Shown here in pieces: positions 1 to 6,600 of a DNA stretch of 7,236 nucleotides. A program made the position numbers and the translations under genes. The notes under the pieces were generated by a model that did no database searches, was not told the origin of the DNA, and saw only the letters and a list, made by a program, of their open reading frames with translations. The DNA is taken from positions 1 through 7,236 of the forward strand of contig CBDDRC010000018.1 of NCBI GenBank assembly GCA_965232985.1. The letters run 5' to 3'. The first letter of the stretch is position 1. Each line of letters opens with the position of its first letter. The DNA comes from JADFDG01 sp965232985 (lineage in GTDB: Bacteria > Pseudomonadota > Gammaproteobacteria > Pseudomonadales > JADFDG01).

Positions 1-1390
1 TGCCGACCCCACCAACCTGCAGGCGCTCGACGATATCCGCTTCAACACCGGCCTGAACACCGAGGCCATCGTTGTCGAGGCGGACAAGCTTGCCCAGGCG
101 CTCGAAAAATTCCTGTCGCAGAGCGAAAGCAAGGCCTTTGAAGGACTCGACTCCGACCTCGAGAACCTGGAAACCGAAGCCGGCACCGACGATCCGGGCG
201 GTTCCGGCGATACCACCGGCAGCGACGACGCGCCGATCGTACGTTTCGTCAACAAGTTGCTGCTCGATGCCGTGCGTGGCGGCTCATCGGATTTGCACTT
301 CGGACCGTACGAAAAATCCTACCGCGTGCGCTTTCGCACCGATGGCATGCTGCATGAAGTAACCCGGGCGCCGATCACCCAGGCCGGCAAAATTTCCGCC
401 CGTCTGAAGATCATGGGCAACCTCGACATTTCCGAGCGCCGCGTCCCCCAGGACGGCCGCATCAAGATGAAGATCTCCAAGACGAAGTCGATCGACTTCC
501 GGATGAACACCTGCCCAACCCTCTGGGGCGAGAAAATCGTGTTGCGGATTCTGGACGCCGACAGCGCGAAGATCGGTATCGAGTCGCTTGGTTTCGAGCC
601 TCACCAGAAAGACCTGTACATGGCAGCGCTCGACAAACCGCAGGGCATGTTGCTGGTTACCGGCCCCACCGGTTCGGGCAAGACCGTGACGCTCTACACC
701 GGCGTGAATATCCTCAACGAAGTGCATCGCAATATTTCCACCGCCGAAGACCCGGTGGAAATCAACTTCGAAGGCATCAACCAGGTCAACGTCAATCCGA
801 AACAGGGCATGGACTTCGCGGCGGCGCTCAAGGCGTTTCTCCGCCAGGATCCGGACGTGATCCTGGTCGGCGAGATTCGCGACCTCGAAACCGCAAGCAT
901 TGCCGTCAAGGCAGCGCAAACCGGCCACATGGTGCTTTCCACGCTGCACACCAACTCGGCACCGGAAACACTGACCCGCCTGCGCAACATGGGCGTGCCT
1001 TCGTTCAACATCGCCACCTCGGTCAACCTGATCATTGCCCAGCGCCTCGGACGGCGCCTGTGCGAAAACTGCAAGAAACCGCAGGAAATTCCCGACGACG
1101 CGCTGCTGAAAATGGGCTTCAGCGCCCAGGAACTGGGCACGTTCACCGTGTACCAACCGGTTGGCTGCGAACGTTGCAAGTTCGGCTACAAGGGCCGCGT
1201 CGGCATCTACGAGGTGGTGAAGATCACCGATGCCATTCAGCGCATCATCATGGAAGAAGGCAACTCCATCGCCATTGCCGACCAGTGTCGCAAGGAAGGC
1301 TTCAACGACATCCGGCGCTCGGGGCTGAATAAAGTGAAAATGGGGCTCACCAGCCTCGCAGAAGTCGATCGCGTGACATCGGGGCACTAA
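1..1390 (+). CDS. pilB: PilB, type IV pilus assembly (extension) ATPase, 5'-truncated by the window edge
   Basis: This is the cytoplasmic hexameric ATPase that powers pilin polymerisation at the inner-membrane platform PilC. The frame is open from base 2, giving 462 visible residues. The family is usually about 570, so roughly the first 100 lie upstream; the internal ATG at 257 is not the start. Fragment residues 1-40 look like the end of the N-terminal MshEN/T2SSE domain. Residues about 48-80 form an acidic Gly/Ser/Asp linker, followed by the ATPase N2 region (SSDLHFGPYE, from residue 95). The catalytic core has Walker A GPTGSGKT (221-228), Walker B around DPDVILVGEIRD (from 283), and the His box TGHMVLSTLHTN (from 307). 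Two CxxC pairs (C354/C357 and C389/C392) form the zinc site typical of PilB/GspE and absent from PilT. Co-location with pilC and pilD supports PilB over the homologous GspE. The stop lies 3 nt before pilC. Confidence 0.96.
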   Translation, partial: ADPTNLQALDDIRFNTGLNTEAIVVEADKLAQALEKFLSQSESKAFEGLDSDLENLETEAGTDDPGGSGDTTGSDDAPIVRFVNKLLLDAVRGGSSDLHFGPYEKSYRVRFRTDGMLHEVTRAPITQAGKISARLKIMGNLDISERRVPQDGRIKMKISKTKSIDFRMNTCPTLWGEKIVLRILDADSAKIGIESLGFEPHQKDLYMAALDKPQGMLLVTGPTGSGKTVTLYTGVNILNEVHRNISTAEDPVEINFEGINQVNVNPKQGMDFAAALKAFLRQDPDVILVGEIRDLETASIAVKAAQTGHMVLSTLHTNSAPETLTRLRNMGVPSFNIATSVNLIIAQRLGRRLCENCKKPQEIPDDALLKMGFSAQELGTFTVYQPVGCERCKFGYKGRVGIYEVVKITDAIQRIIMEEGNSIAIADQCRKEGFNDIRRSGLNKVKMGLTSLAEVDRVTSGH

Positions 1391-1393
1391 ACC

Positions 1394-2623
1394 ATGGCAG
1401 CTGCAGCAGAACAGAACGTTACCTTCGTCTACGAAGGTGTCGACAAGAAAGGGGCGAAGGTCAAGGGCGAAGTTGTCGGCAAGAATGAGGCGCAGGCCAA
1501 GGCCGCCCTGCGCAAGCAGGGTATCAACAACGCCAAAGTGAAGAAGAAGGGTATGTCGTGGCTCGCCATGGGCGGCAAGGTGACGCCCATGGAGGTGGCG
1601 ATCTTCACCCGCCAAATGTCAACCATGATGCGCGCCGGCGTGCCGCTGATCCAGTCGTTCGATATTGTCGCCGAGGGGGTTACCAATCCCAAGATGAAGG
1701 AGGTCATCCTCGGCATCAAAACGCACGTCGAGGGCGGCAACAGTTTTGCCGATGCCCTGAAAAGGTACCCTCTGTACTTCGATGACCTGTTCGTCAGCCT
1801 CGTCCATGCGGGCGAACAGTCCGGTTCGCTGGAAACGATGCTGGATCGCGTCGCGATCTACAAGGAAAAGTCCGAAGCCCTGAAGTTGAAGATCAAGAAG
1901 GCAATGAAATACCCGGCGACGATTCTGGTGATCGCAACGATCGTGACGGTGATCCTGCTGGTCAAGGTCGTGCCCACCTTTGCCGAACTTTTCAGCAGCT
2001 TCGGTGCGGAGTTGCCAAAACCCACCCAAATCGCCATCGACATGTCCGCATGGTTGCAGGCATGGGGCATCGTTCTGCTGTTCGGGCTCGGTGGCCTCGG
2101 TTATGCCTTCACGGAAACCAAGAAACGCTCCAAGGCATTCCGGGACTGGCTCGACAAGCTTTATCTGAAGCTGCCAATCGCCGGCGACATCATCCTCAAG
2201 GCAACGGTGGCCCGCTATTCGCGCACGCTGGCCACCACCTTCGCCGCCGGTGTGCCGCTGATCGAGGCGCTGCGCTCCTGCGCCGATGCGGCGGGCAACG
2301 TGGTGTACTACAACGCCATCATGAAAATTCGCGACGACGTCTCAACCGGCCAGCAGCTCACCTTCGCCATGCGCAGCACCGGCATCTTCCCGCCCATGTC
2401 GGTGCAGATGACAGCCATCGGCGAGGAGGCCGGCTCGCTCGACGCCATGCTCGACAAGGTCGCCACCTACTATGAGGCGGAAGTCGATGCCGCCGTCGAT
2501 GGCCTGACCTCGATGATGGAACCGGCGATCATGGCATTCCTCGGCGTCGTCGTCGGCGGCTTGCTGATCGCGATGTACATGCCGATCTTCCAGATGGGCA
2601 AGGCCGTATCCGGCGGCGGCTGA
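1394..2623 (+). CDS. pilC: PilC, type IV pilus inner-membrane platform protein
   Basis: This is the polytopic inner-membrane protein on which PilB acts to push pilin subunits into the growing fibre (GspF/PilC family). At 409 aa it has the usual family length. A basic, soluble N-terminal part (1-60) precedes two repeated T2SSF domains, about 67-190 and 270-395. Each carries the recurring pattern of an AGVPLI motif (81-86 and 285-290) and a GEQSGSLETML / GEEAGSLDAML motif (140-150 and 343-353). Hydrophobic segments lie at about 174-194, 222-240 and 377-399, which fits the three-helix topology of the family. The ATG start at 1394 gives the expected N terminus. A GGGG at 1381-1384 is the only Shine-Dalgarno-like element, so translation is probably coupled to pilB, 3 nt upstream. 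GspF is the alternative by fold, but the pilB and pilD neighbours favour PilC. Confidence 0.96.
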   Translation: MAAAAEQNVTFVYEGVDKKGAKVKGEVVGKNEAQAKAALRKQGINNAKVKKKGMSWLAMGGKVTPMEVAIFTRQMSTMMRAGVPLIQSFDIVAEGVTNPKMKEVILGIKTHVEGGNSFADALKRYPLYFDDLFVSLVHAGEQSGSLETMLDRVAIYKEKSEALKLKIKKAMKYPATILVIATIVTVILLVKVVPTFAELFSSFGAELPKPTQIAIDMSAWLQAWGIVLLFGLGGLGYAFTETKKRSKAFRDWLDKLYLKLPIAGDIILKATVARYSRTLATTFAAGVPLIEALRSCADAAGNVVYYNAIMKIRDDVSTGQQLTFAMRSTGIFPPMSVQMTAIGEEAGSLDAMLDKVATYYEAEVDAAVDGLTSMMEPAIMAFLGVVVGGLLIAMYMPIFQMGKAVSGGG

Positions 2624-2633
2624 CATTGCCGTT

Positions 2634-3482
2634 GTGAGCACCCTCACCCTTGTGGCCGCCGCGCTCGGCGGCCTCTGCGTTGGCAGTTTCCTCAATGTCG
2701 TTATCCACCGCCTGCCACGCATGCTGGAGGCGCGCTGGCAGGATGACTGCTACGCGCTCGCGCATCCGGACACCCCGCCACCGGCACGGCCCACCTACAA
2801 CCTGGCAACGCCGCGCTCGGCATGTCCGCACTGCGGCCACCAAATCCGTGCCCACGAGAACATTCCTCTGGTGAGCTGGCTGGTGCTGCGCGGCCGCTGC
2901 AGCGCCTGCCGGGCGCCGATCAGCATGCGTTATCCGCTGATCGAGGCGGTGACCGGCGCCCTGACCCTGCTGATGGTCACTCGCCTCGGGCTCGGCTGGG
3001 AGTTGGCATGGGCGCTGGTGTTCACCTGGGCGCTGATCGCGCTGACGATGATCGACTACGACACCACGCTGCTGCCCGACGACATCACGTTACCGCTGCT
3101 TTGGCTCGGCCTGCTCGTGGCCATTCCGGCCGGTGGCGTTGCGCTTGCTGACGCAGTGATCGGCGCTGCTGCCGGCTATCTGTCGCTGTGGATCGTCTAC
3201 CAGTTGTTTCGCCTAATCACCGGCAAGGAAGGCATGGGATATGGCGATTTCAAATTGCTCGCCGCGCTCGGTGCCTGGCTGGGTTGGCAAAAGCTGCTTC
3301 TGGTGATCGTGTTGTCGTCCGCTGTCGGCGCGGTACTCGGGATTGCGCTGATTCTCATCGCCGGACGCGATCGTGCCCAGCCGATTCCGTTCGGCCCGTT
3401 CCTCGCCGCTGCCGGTTTTCTTGCCTATGTGTGGGGCGATGCGCTGCTCGCCGGCCCGCTGCACCTATTCAACCTTGCCTGA
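2634..3482 (+). CDS. pilD: PilD, prepilin peptidase / N-methyltransferase (A24 family)
   Basis: This integral inner-membrane aspartyl protease cleaves the leader of type IV prepilins and pseudopilins at the cytoplasmic face. It then N-methylates the new first residue. The protein is 282 aa, with a GTG start 10 nt after the pilC stop and no strong Shine-Dalgarno. An N-terminal helix (about 4-25, with GSFLNVVIHRLP from 17) leads into the cytoplasmic loop. That loop holds the zinc-type tetracysteine C64-x2-C67 ... C89-x2-C92 found in bifunctional proteobacterial enzymes. The catalytic aspartates are probably D141 (IDYD) and D205 (GYGDFK, 202-207). They are 64 residues apart, the spacing reported for the TcpJ and XcpA active-site pair. 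About seven further hydrophobic segments follow, as expected. Besides pilins it may process type II secretion pseudopilins if the genome has them. Confidence 0.96.
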   Translation: MSTLTLVAAALGGLCVGSFLNVVIHRLPRMLEARWQDDCYALAHPDTPPPARPTYNLATPRSACPHCGHQIRAHENIPLVSWLVLRGRCSACRAPISMRYPLIEAVTGALTLLMVTRLGLGWELAWALVFTWALIALTMIDYDTTLLPDDITLPLLWLGLLVAIPAGGVALADAVIGAAAGYLSLWIVYQLFRLITGKEGMGYGDFKLLAALGAWLGWQKLLLVIVLSSAVGAVLGIALILIAGRDRAQPIPFGPFLAAAGFLAYVWGDALLAGPLHLFNLA

Positions 3483-3492
3483 CGCGAGACCC

Positions 3493-4098
3493 ATGTCGAA
3501 CTTTATCGTTGGCCTCACCGGCGGCATCGGCAGCGGCAAGACGGCAGCGTCCGACTGGTTCAAGGCCCAGGGTATCGTCATCGTCGATGCGGATCTGGTT
3601 TCCCGTCAGGTGGTCGAGCCGGGCACGCCGGCGCTGGCGGCCATCCGCGATCACTTCGGCGCCAGCCTGATCCGAAGCGACGGTACGCTTGATCGCGCCG
3701 CGTTGCGCCAGGTGGTGTTCGACCAACCCGCAGAGCGGCGCTGGCTCGAACAACTTCTGCATCCCTTGATCGCACAGGAAATCGTGCGTCAACTCGCCAC
3801 CGCCGCTTCACCCTATGCACTGCTGGTATCGCCCTTGCTGTTCGAGACAGGGCAAAAAGCGTTTGTCCGGCGCACGCTGCTCATCGACGTGCCCGAAGCG
3901 CTGCAAATGTCGCGTACTGCTGCCCGCGACAAGGTGGAAGAAACGCAGGTGAAGGCAATCATGGCAGCACAGATGTCGCGTGCCGACCGCCGTGCAAAAG
4001 CTGACGACATCGTGCTCAACGATGCCTCACTGAGCGAGCTGCATGCGCGTCTGGCGCCGCTGCATGCGCATTACCTGGAGATTGCCGCCCGTGGCTGA
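3493..4098 (+). CDS. coaE: CoaE, dephospho-CoA kinase
   Basis: This cytoplasmic enzyme performs the last step of coenzyme A synthesis, ATP-dependent phosphorylation of the 3'-hydroxyl of dephospho-CoA. At 201 aa it is full length for the family. The P-loop GGIGSGKT is at residues 10-17. It is followed by DAD (32-34), RQVVEPG (38-44), the HP motif (H90-P91), PLLFE (114-118), a lid region around R145-D146, AAQMSR (158-163) and ADDIVLN (170-176), all family hallmarks. The frame is open further upstream, to an ATG at 3373 inside pilD. I chose ATG 3493 because the conserved N terminus begins there and it sits 10 nt after the pilD stop, with a weak GAGA at 3485-3488. Its place after pilD is a common proteobacterial arrangement. 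No functional link with pili is implied beyond shared transcription. Confidence 0.96.
   Translation: MSNFIVGLTGGIGSGKTAASDWFKAQGIVIVDADLVSRQVVEPGTPALAAIRDHFGASLIRSDGTLDRAALRQVVFDQPAERRWLEQLLHPLIAQEIVRQLATAASPYALLVSPLLFETGQKAFVRRTLLIDVPEALQMSRTAARDKVEETQVKAIMAAQMSRADRRAKADDIVLNDASLSELHARLAPLHAHYLEIAARG
4077..4080 (+). promoter_or_regulatory. Shine-Dalgarno for yacG
   Basis: A GGAG inside the end of coaE lies 10 nt before the GTG at 4091. It supports the GTG over the in-frame ATGs at 4043 and 4064, which would give longer overlaps with coaE and a non-conserved N-terminal extension. Confidence 0.5.
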
Positions 4099-4321
4099 CG
4101 CGCCCGGCCCGCAACACACACCGCAGGCCGGCCCGCTCGTCAAGTGCCCCGGCTGCGGCGAGAACCTGCGCTACGTTGCGGCGAATCCGTTCCGCCCCTT
4201 TTGTTCGGAGCGCTGCCGGATGGCAGATCTCGGCGCCTGGGCGAGCGAGGGCTACCGGATCCCGGACGCGACACCGCCTGACGGCGCTCTGCCGCTGGAC
4301 GCCATCAACGACGACGACTGA
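4091..4321 (+). CDS. yacG: YacG (DUF329) zinc-binding protein, DNA gyrase inhibitor family
   Basis: This is a small cytoplasmic zinc protein. The E. coli member binds GyrB and inhibits gyrase. The gene encodes 76 aa from a GTG start that overlaps the last 8 nt of coaE. The four zinc ligands are C19-x2-C22 (KCPGCG) and C38-x3-C42 (CSERC), preceded by the conserved NPFRPF (32-37). The conserved DLGAWASEGYRIP segment (46-58) follows, and the tail is acidic. The N-terminal 16 residues are Pro/Gln/Ala-rich and probably disordered. Overlap with coaE implies translational coupling. In many proteobacteria zapD sits between these two genes; here nothing does. The family assignment is firm from the cysteine pattern and flanking motifs. 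Gyrase inhibition is inferred from the E. coli protein only. Confidence 0.92.
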   Translation: MADAPGPQHTPQAGPLVKCPGCGENLRYVAANPFRPFCSERCRMADLGAWASEGYRIPDATPPDGALPLDAINDDD

Positions 4322-4351
4322 AAGCCCGCGCGCCGCGTGCAGCGAATCGCA
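4322..4351. other. 30-nt convergent intergenic junction
   Basis: This is the only spacer between the rightward pil-coaE-yacG block and the leftward secA-argJ-mutT block. It is GC-rich and has no U-tract or clear intrinsic terminator of its own. The two transcripts must end here or read into each other's genes. Confidence 0.8.
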
Positions 4352-5353
4352 TCAGTCAAGCATCGCCGAGATGCCGGCGATGCCGATTGCGCCCTGCGCA
4401 AGCGCATCGTCGAGTAACGCACCGTGCATTCCGCCCAGCGCATAAACCGGCAGCCCGGCGCCCGCAGCCAGCTGCGCGAAAGACGCCCATCCCAGCGGCA
4501 GTGCATCGGCATGCGATGCAGTTGCCAACACCGGCGACAGCGTCGCGAAATCAATACCGAGTGAAAATGCCCGCGCGAGATCGCCGGCGTTATGGCAGGA
4601 CGCCGCAGACAAGGGCGCAGGCAACCGGATAGGCATCTCGACCGGCGACACAGCCGTTTTTTCAGCCCAGGCGTGCAATGCACGTGCCGTGAGGTGCACA
4701 CCGTCGGCGCCATGCAGGCCTCCGGCCGCCGACAAACCGGCCAGCGTATCGCTGTTGATCAGCACCCGTGCCGCCGGCAATGCGCGGCGAATTCCCGCGA
4801 TCAGTGCCGGCGCAAGCGCAGGTGTTTTTTTCAACCGCACCTGTATCAGCCGATCCGGCAACTGACGCGCGGCACGGCGGGCCAGCGCCGCAAGAAAAAC
4901 ATCGACCCCGGTCATGTCGCTCAGGTCGGGGGAGATCACATAGCGTGTCGGCAGCCGCAGGGCGGCGATGATCGCCACATCCGCTGGCGGAAATTCCTCG
5001 GCGTGCATGTCGTCCGGGTGTACCCAGCGCAGCGATTGCCCCTCAGCGCCCCGCGTGCCGGGCGGCTCGCCCGTCCAGCGTATGATCCGCCAAACATCGA
5101 GCAGCACGGTTTTTCCCGGATAGGCATGTTCGATGCGCAGCAACGGCGCGATCGCCTCAACACGAATGCCAAGTTCCTCGCCGATCTCACGGCGCAGCCC
5201 CTCGGCCAGTATTTCGCCGGGTTCAAGCTTGCCGCCGGGAAATTCCCACAGCCCGGCAAGATGCTGGTGCGGCAGGCGCTGGGCGATCAGAACGCGGCCA
5301 GCAGCATCCTGGATTACGGCAACGGCGACATGCACAACAGGCGATGCTTTCAT
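4352..5353 (-). CDS. Two-domain protein: Nudix (MutT-type 8-oxo-dGTP diphosphatase) plus ThiE/TenI-like domain
   Basis: Residues 1-135 are a MutT-like Nudix hydrolase, which by family would remove oxidised dGTP from the nucleotide pool. The Nudix box GX5EX7REUXEEXGU is complete (G41, E47, R55-E56, E59-E60, G62, I63), preceded by LAGLWEFPGG (32-41). Residues about 137-333 resemble the thiamine-phosphate-synthase (ThiE/TenI) barrel: QVRLKK (171-176), GADGVHL (215-221), TLSPVLATASH (271-281), YALGG (304-308) and a Gly-rich end (321-328). Several ThiE catalytic positions differ: NSD at 200-202 in place of the ND pair, no Gln-Glu/Asp-Asp after HL, and ATASH where TxTK binds pyrophosphate. True thiamine synthesis is therefore doubtful. 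To my knowledge this two-domain form is widespread in beta- and gammaproteobacteria, and the ThiE-like half has no settled role. The ATG at 5353 lies 21 nt after argJ, with GGGA at 5362-5365 as Shine-Dalgarno. Confidence 0.9.
   Translation of the reverse strand: MKASPVVHVAVAVIQDAAGRVLIAQRLPHQHLAGLWEFPGGKLEPGEILAEGLRREIGEELGIRVEAIAPLLRIEHAYPGKTVLLDVWRIIRWTGEPPGTRGAEGQSLRWVHPDDMHAEEFPPADVAIIAALRLPTRYVISPDLSDMTGVDVFLAALARRAARQLPDRLIQVRLKKTPALAPALIAGIRRALPAARVLINSDTLAGLSAAGGLHGADGVHLTARALHAWAEKTAVSPVEMPIRLPAPLSAASCHNAGDLARAFSLGIDFATLSPVLATASHADALPLGWASFAQLAAGAGLPVYALGGMHGALLDDALAQGAIGIAGISAMLD
4360..4383. terminator. Candidate hairpin at the convergent gene ends (possible terminator or 3'-end stabiliser)
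   Basis: This is a perfect 9-bp inverted repeat, GCATCGCCG (4360-4368) and CGGCGATGC (4375-4383), around a 6-nt AGATGC loop. It lies 38 nt past the yacG stop, within the last codons of the convergent Nudix gene. No run of T follows on either strand, so it does not meet the pattern of an intrinsic terminator. It could still pause polymerase or protect 3' ends. Because it is inside coding sequence, chance cannot be excluded. Confidence 0.3.
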
Positions 5354-5374
5354 CCCGGTGATCCCGGCGACATC

Positions 5375-6592
5375 TCAGCTGCGATATTCGGCGTTGATCT
5401 TGACGTAATCGAACGACAGGTCAGTAGTGTAGACGCGATCATGCGCGCTACCGCGGGCCAGTTCGACGCGAATGACGATGTCGTCGCGCTGCATCACTGC
5501 CGCGCCCTGCGCCTCGGCATAGTCCGGATTCACGCCACCACTTCTGACGATGCAAACTTCGCCGAGCCAGATGTCGACTTTCGATACATCAAGTGCTGCC
5601 ACACCGGCACGCCCGACACAGGCCAGAATGCGTCCCCAGTTCGGATCGGATGCAAACAGCGCCGTTTTTACCAGCGGTGAATGGGCAATCGTGTACGCCA
5701 CCGCCAAACACTCAGCGGTATCGCGACCGCCCTGAACATCAACAGTGATGAACTTGGTTGCACCCTCGCCATCGCGCACGACCGCCTGTGCCAGTTGCAA
5801 CATGATCTGCCGAAGCGCGTTGCACCATGCATCAGCGCCGGCACTCTGCCCGGCGATCACCACGCCGGATGCACCGGTTGCGGCCAGCACACAGGCATCG
5901 TTGGTAGACGTATCGCCATCGATGGTGATGCGGTTGAAAGACTGCCCGACTGCGGCCGATAGCCATGCCTGCAGATCAGAGTGCGCAATGACCGCATCGG
6001 TGCAGACATACGCAAGCAGCGTCGCCATGTTCGGGCAGATCATGCCGGCGCCCTTGGCGATACCGGTGATCGTGACGGGTTTCCCATCCACGAAAATCTG
6101 CGTGGACGCCACCTTCGGGCGCGTGTCTGTGGTCATGATGCCATGGGCTGCATCAAGCCAGGCATCGGCACGCAAATCGGCAAGAGCGGCGGGCAATCCG
6201 GCCACAAGGCGATCCAACGGCAAACGCTCGCCAATCACACCAGTCGAGAACGGCAGCACGGCGCGCGCATCAACACCGACATTTTTGGCGAGCGCATCAC
6301 AACTGGCGCGCGCATCGGCAAGGCCCGGCGCGCCCGTGCCGGCATTGGCACAACCGGTATTAATCAACAGATAACGCGCTGATGCGGCCGCAAGGTGTTC
6401 CCTCGCTACCGTCACGGGTGCCGCACAGAACTGATTTTTCGTGAACGTTGCCGCCACCGTCGAGCCAATGGCGAGCTCAAACACAACCACATCACGGCGG
6501 TTCTGCTTGCGGATTCCCGCCTCAGCAATACCAAGGCGTACGCCCGGAACGGCATGAATGACAGGGGGAACCGTTTCAGGGCCGACAGCCAT
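5375..6592 (-). CDS. argJ: ArgJ, glutamate N-acetyltransferase / amino-acid acetyltransferase
   Basis: This cytoplasmic enzyme of the cyclic arginine pathway moves the acetyl group from N-acetylornithine to glutamate. Bifunctional members also acetylate glutamate from acetyl-CoA. At 405 aa it is full length. Family motifs in order are AGIRK (25-29), AAPV (57-60), NTGCANAGTG (78-87), the oxyanion-hole STGVIGE (116-122), IMTTDT (152-157) and the self-cleavage site KGAGMICPNMATLL (180-193). Then come DGDTSTNDA, FASDPNWGRIL and the classic C-terminal DYVKINAEYRS. T191 should be the N-terminal nucleophile of the beta chain after autoproteolysis at A190-T191. The ATG at 6592 lies 8 nt after the secA stop, with a weak GAG at 6600-6602 overlapping that stop, which suggests coupled translation. 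Whether it is mono- or bifunctional cannot be told from sequence. One oddity is Cys at position 81, where I expect Asn in most relatives. Confidence 0.96.
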   Translation of the reverse strand: MAVGPETVPPVIHAVPGVRLGIAEAGIRKQNRRDVVVFELAIGSTVAATFTKNQFCAAPVTVAREHLAAASARYLLINTGCANAGTGAPGLADARASCDALAKNVGVDARAVLPFSTGVIGERLPLDRLVAGLPAALADLRADAWLDAAHGIMTTDTRPKVASTQIFVDGKPVTITGIAKGAGMICPNMATLLAYVCTDAVIAHSDLQAWLSAAVGQSFNRITIDGDTSTNDACVLAATGASGVVIAGQSAGADAWCNALRQIMLQLAQAVVRDGEGATKFITVDVQGGRDTAECLAVAYTIAHSPLVKTALFASDPNWGRILACVGRAGVAALDVSKVDIWLGEVCIVRSGGVNPDYAEAQGAAVMQRDDIVIRVELARGSAHDRVYTTDLSFDYVKINAEYRS

Positions 6593-6600
6593 TTACTTTC

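Noticed and set aside
284..1615. Long 443-codon open frame on the minus strand opposite pilB and early pilC
   Set aside because: It is antisense to unmistakable pilB/pilC coding sequence, crosses their boundary and shows no recognisable motif. Its His/Val/Asp-rich composition is what a GC-rich gene gives when read in mirror frame.
3373..3492. Longer coaE with 40 extra N-terminal residues
   Set aside because: It would lie inside pilD. The conserved CoaE N terminus starts at ATG 3493, directly after pilD ends.
4043..4090. Longer yacG starting at ATG 4043 or 4064
   Set aside because: The added residues are not YacG-like and read coaE out of frame. GTG 4091 has a GGAG at good spacing.
4825..4831. 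Run of seven A (minus strand) in the Nudix/ThiE-like gene as a slippage or frameshift site
   Set aside because: The zero frame reads TTG AAA AAA ACA, which does not fit the X XXY YYZ slippery pattern. The run is short and the full-length frame is intact.
4592..5680. 362-codon open frame on the plus strand opposite the Nudix gene and argJ
   Set aside because: It spans two well-identified minus-strand genes and has shadow-frame composition (Arg/Gln/His-rich) and no domain.
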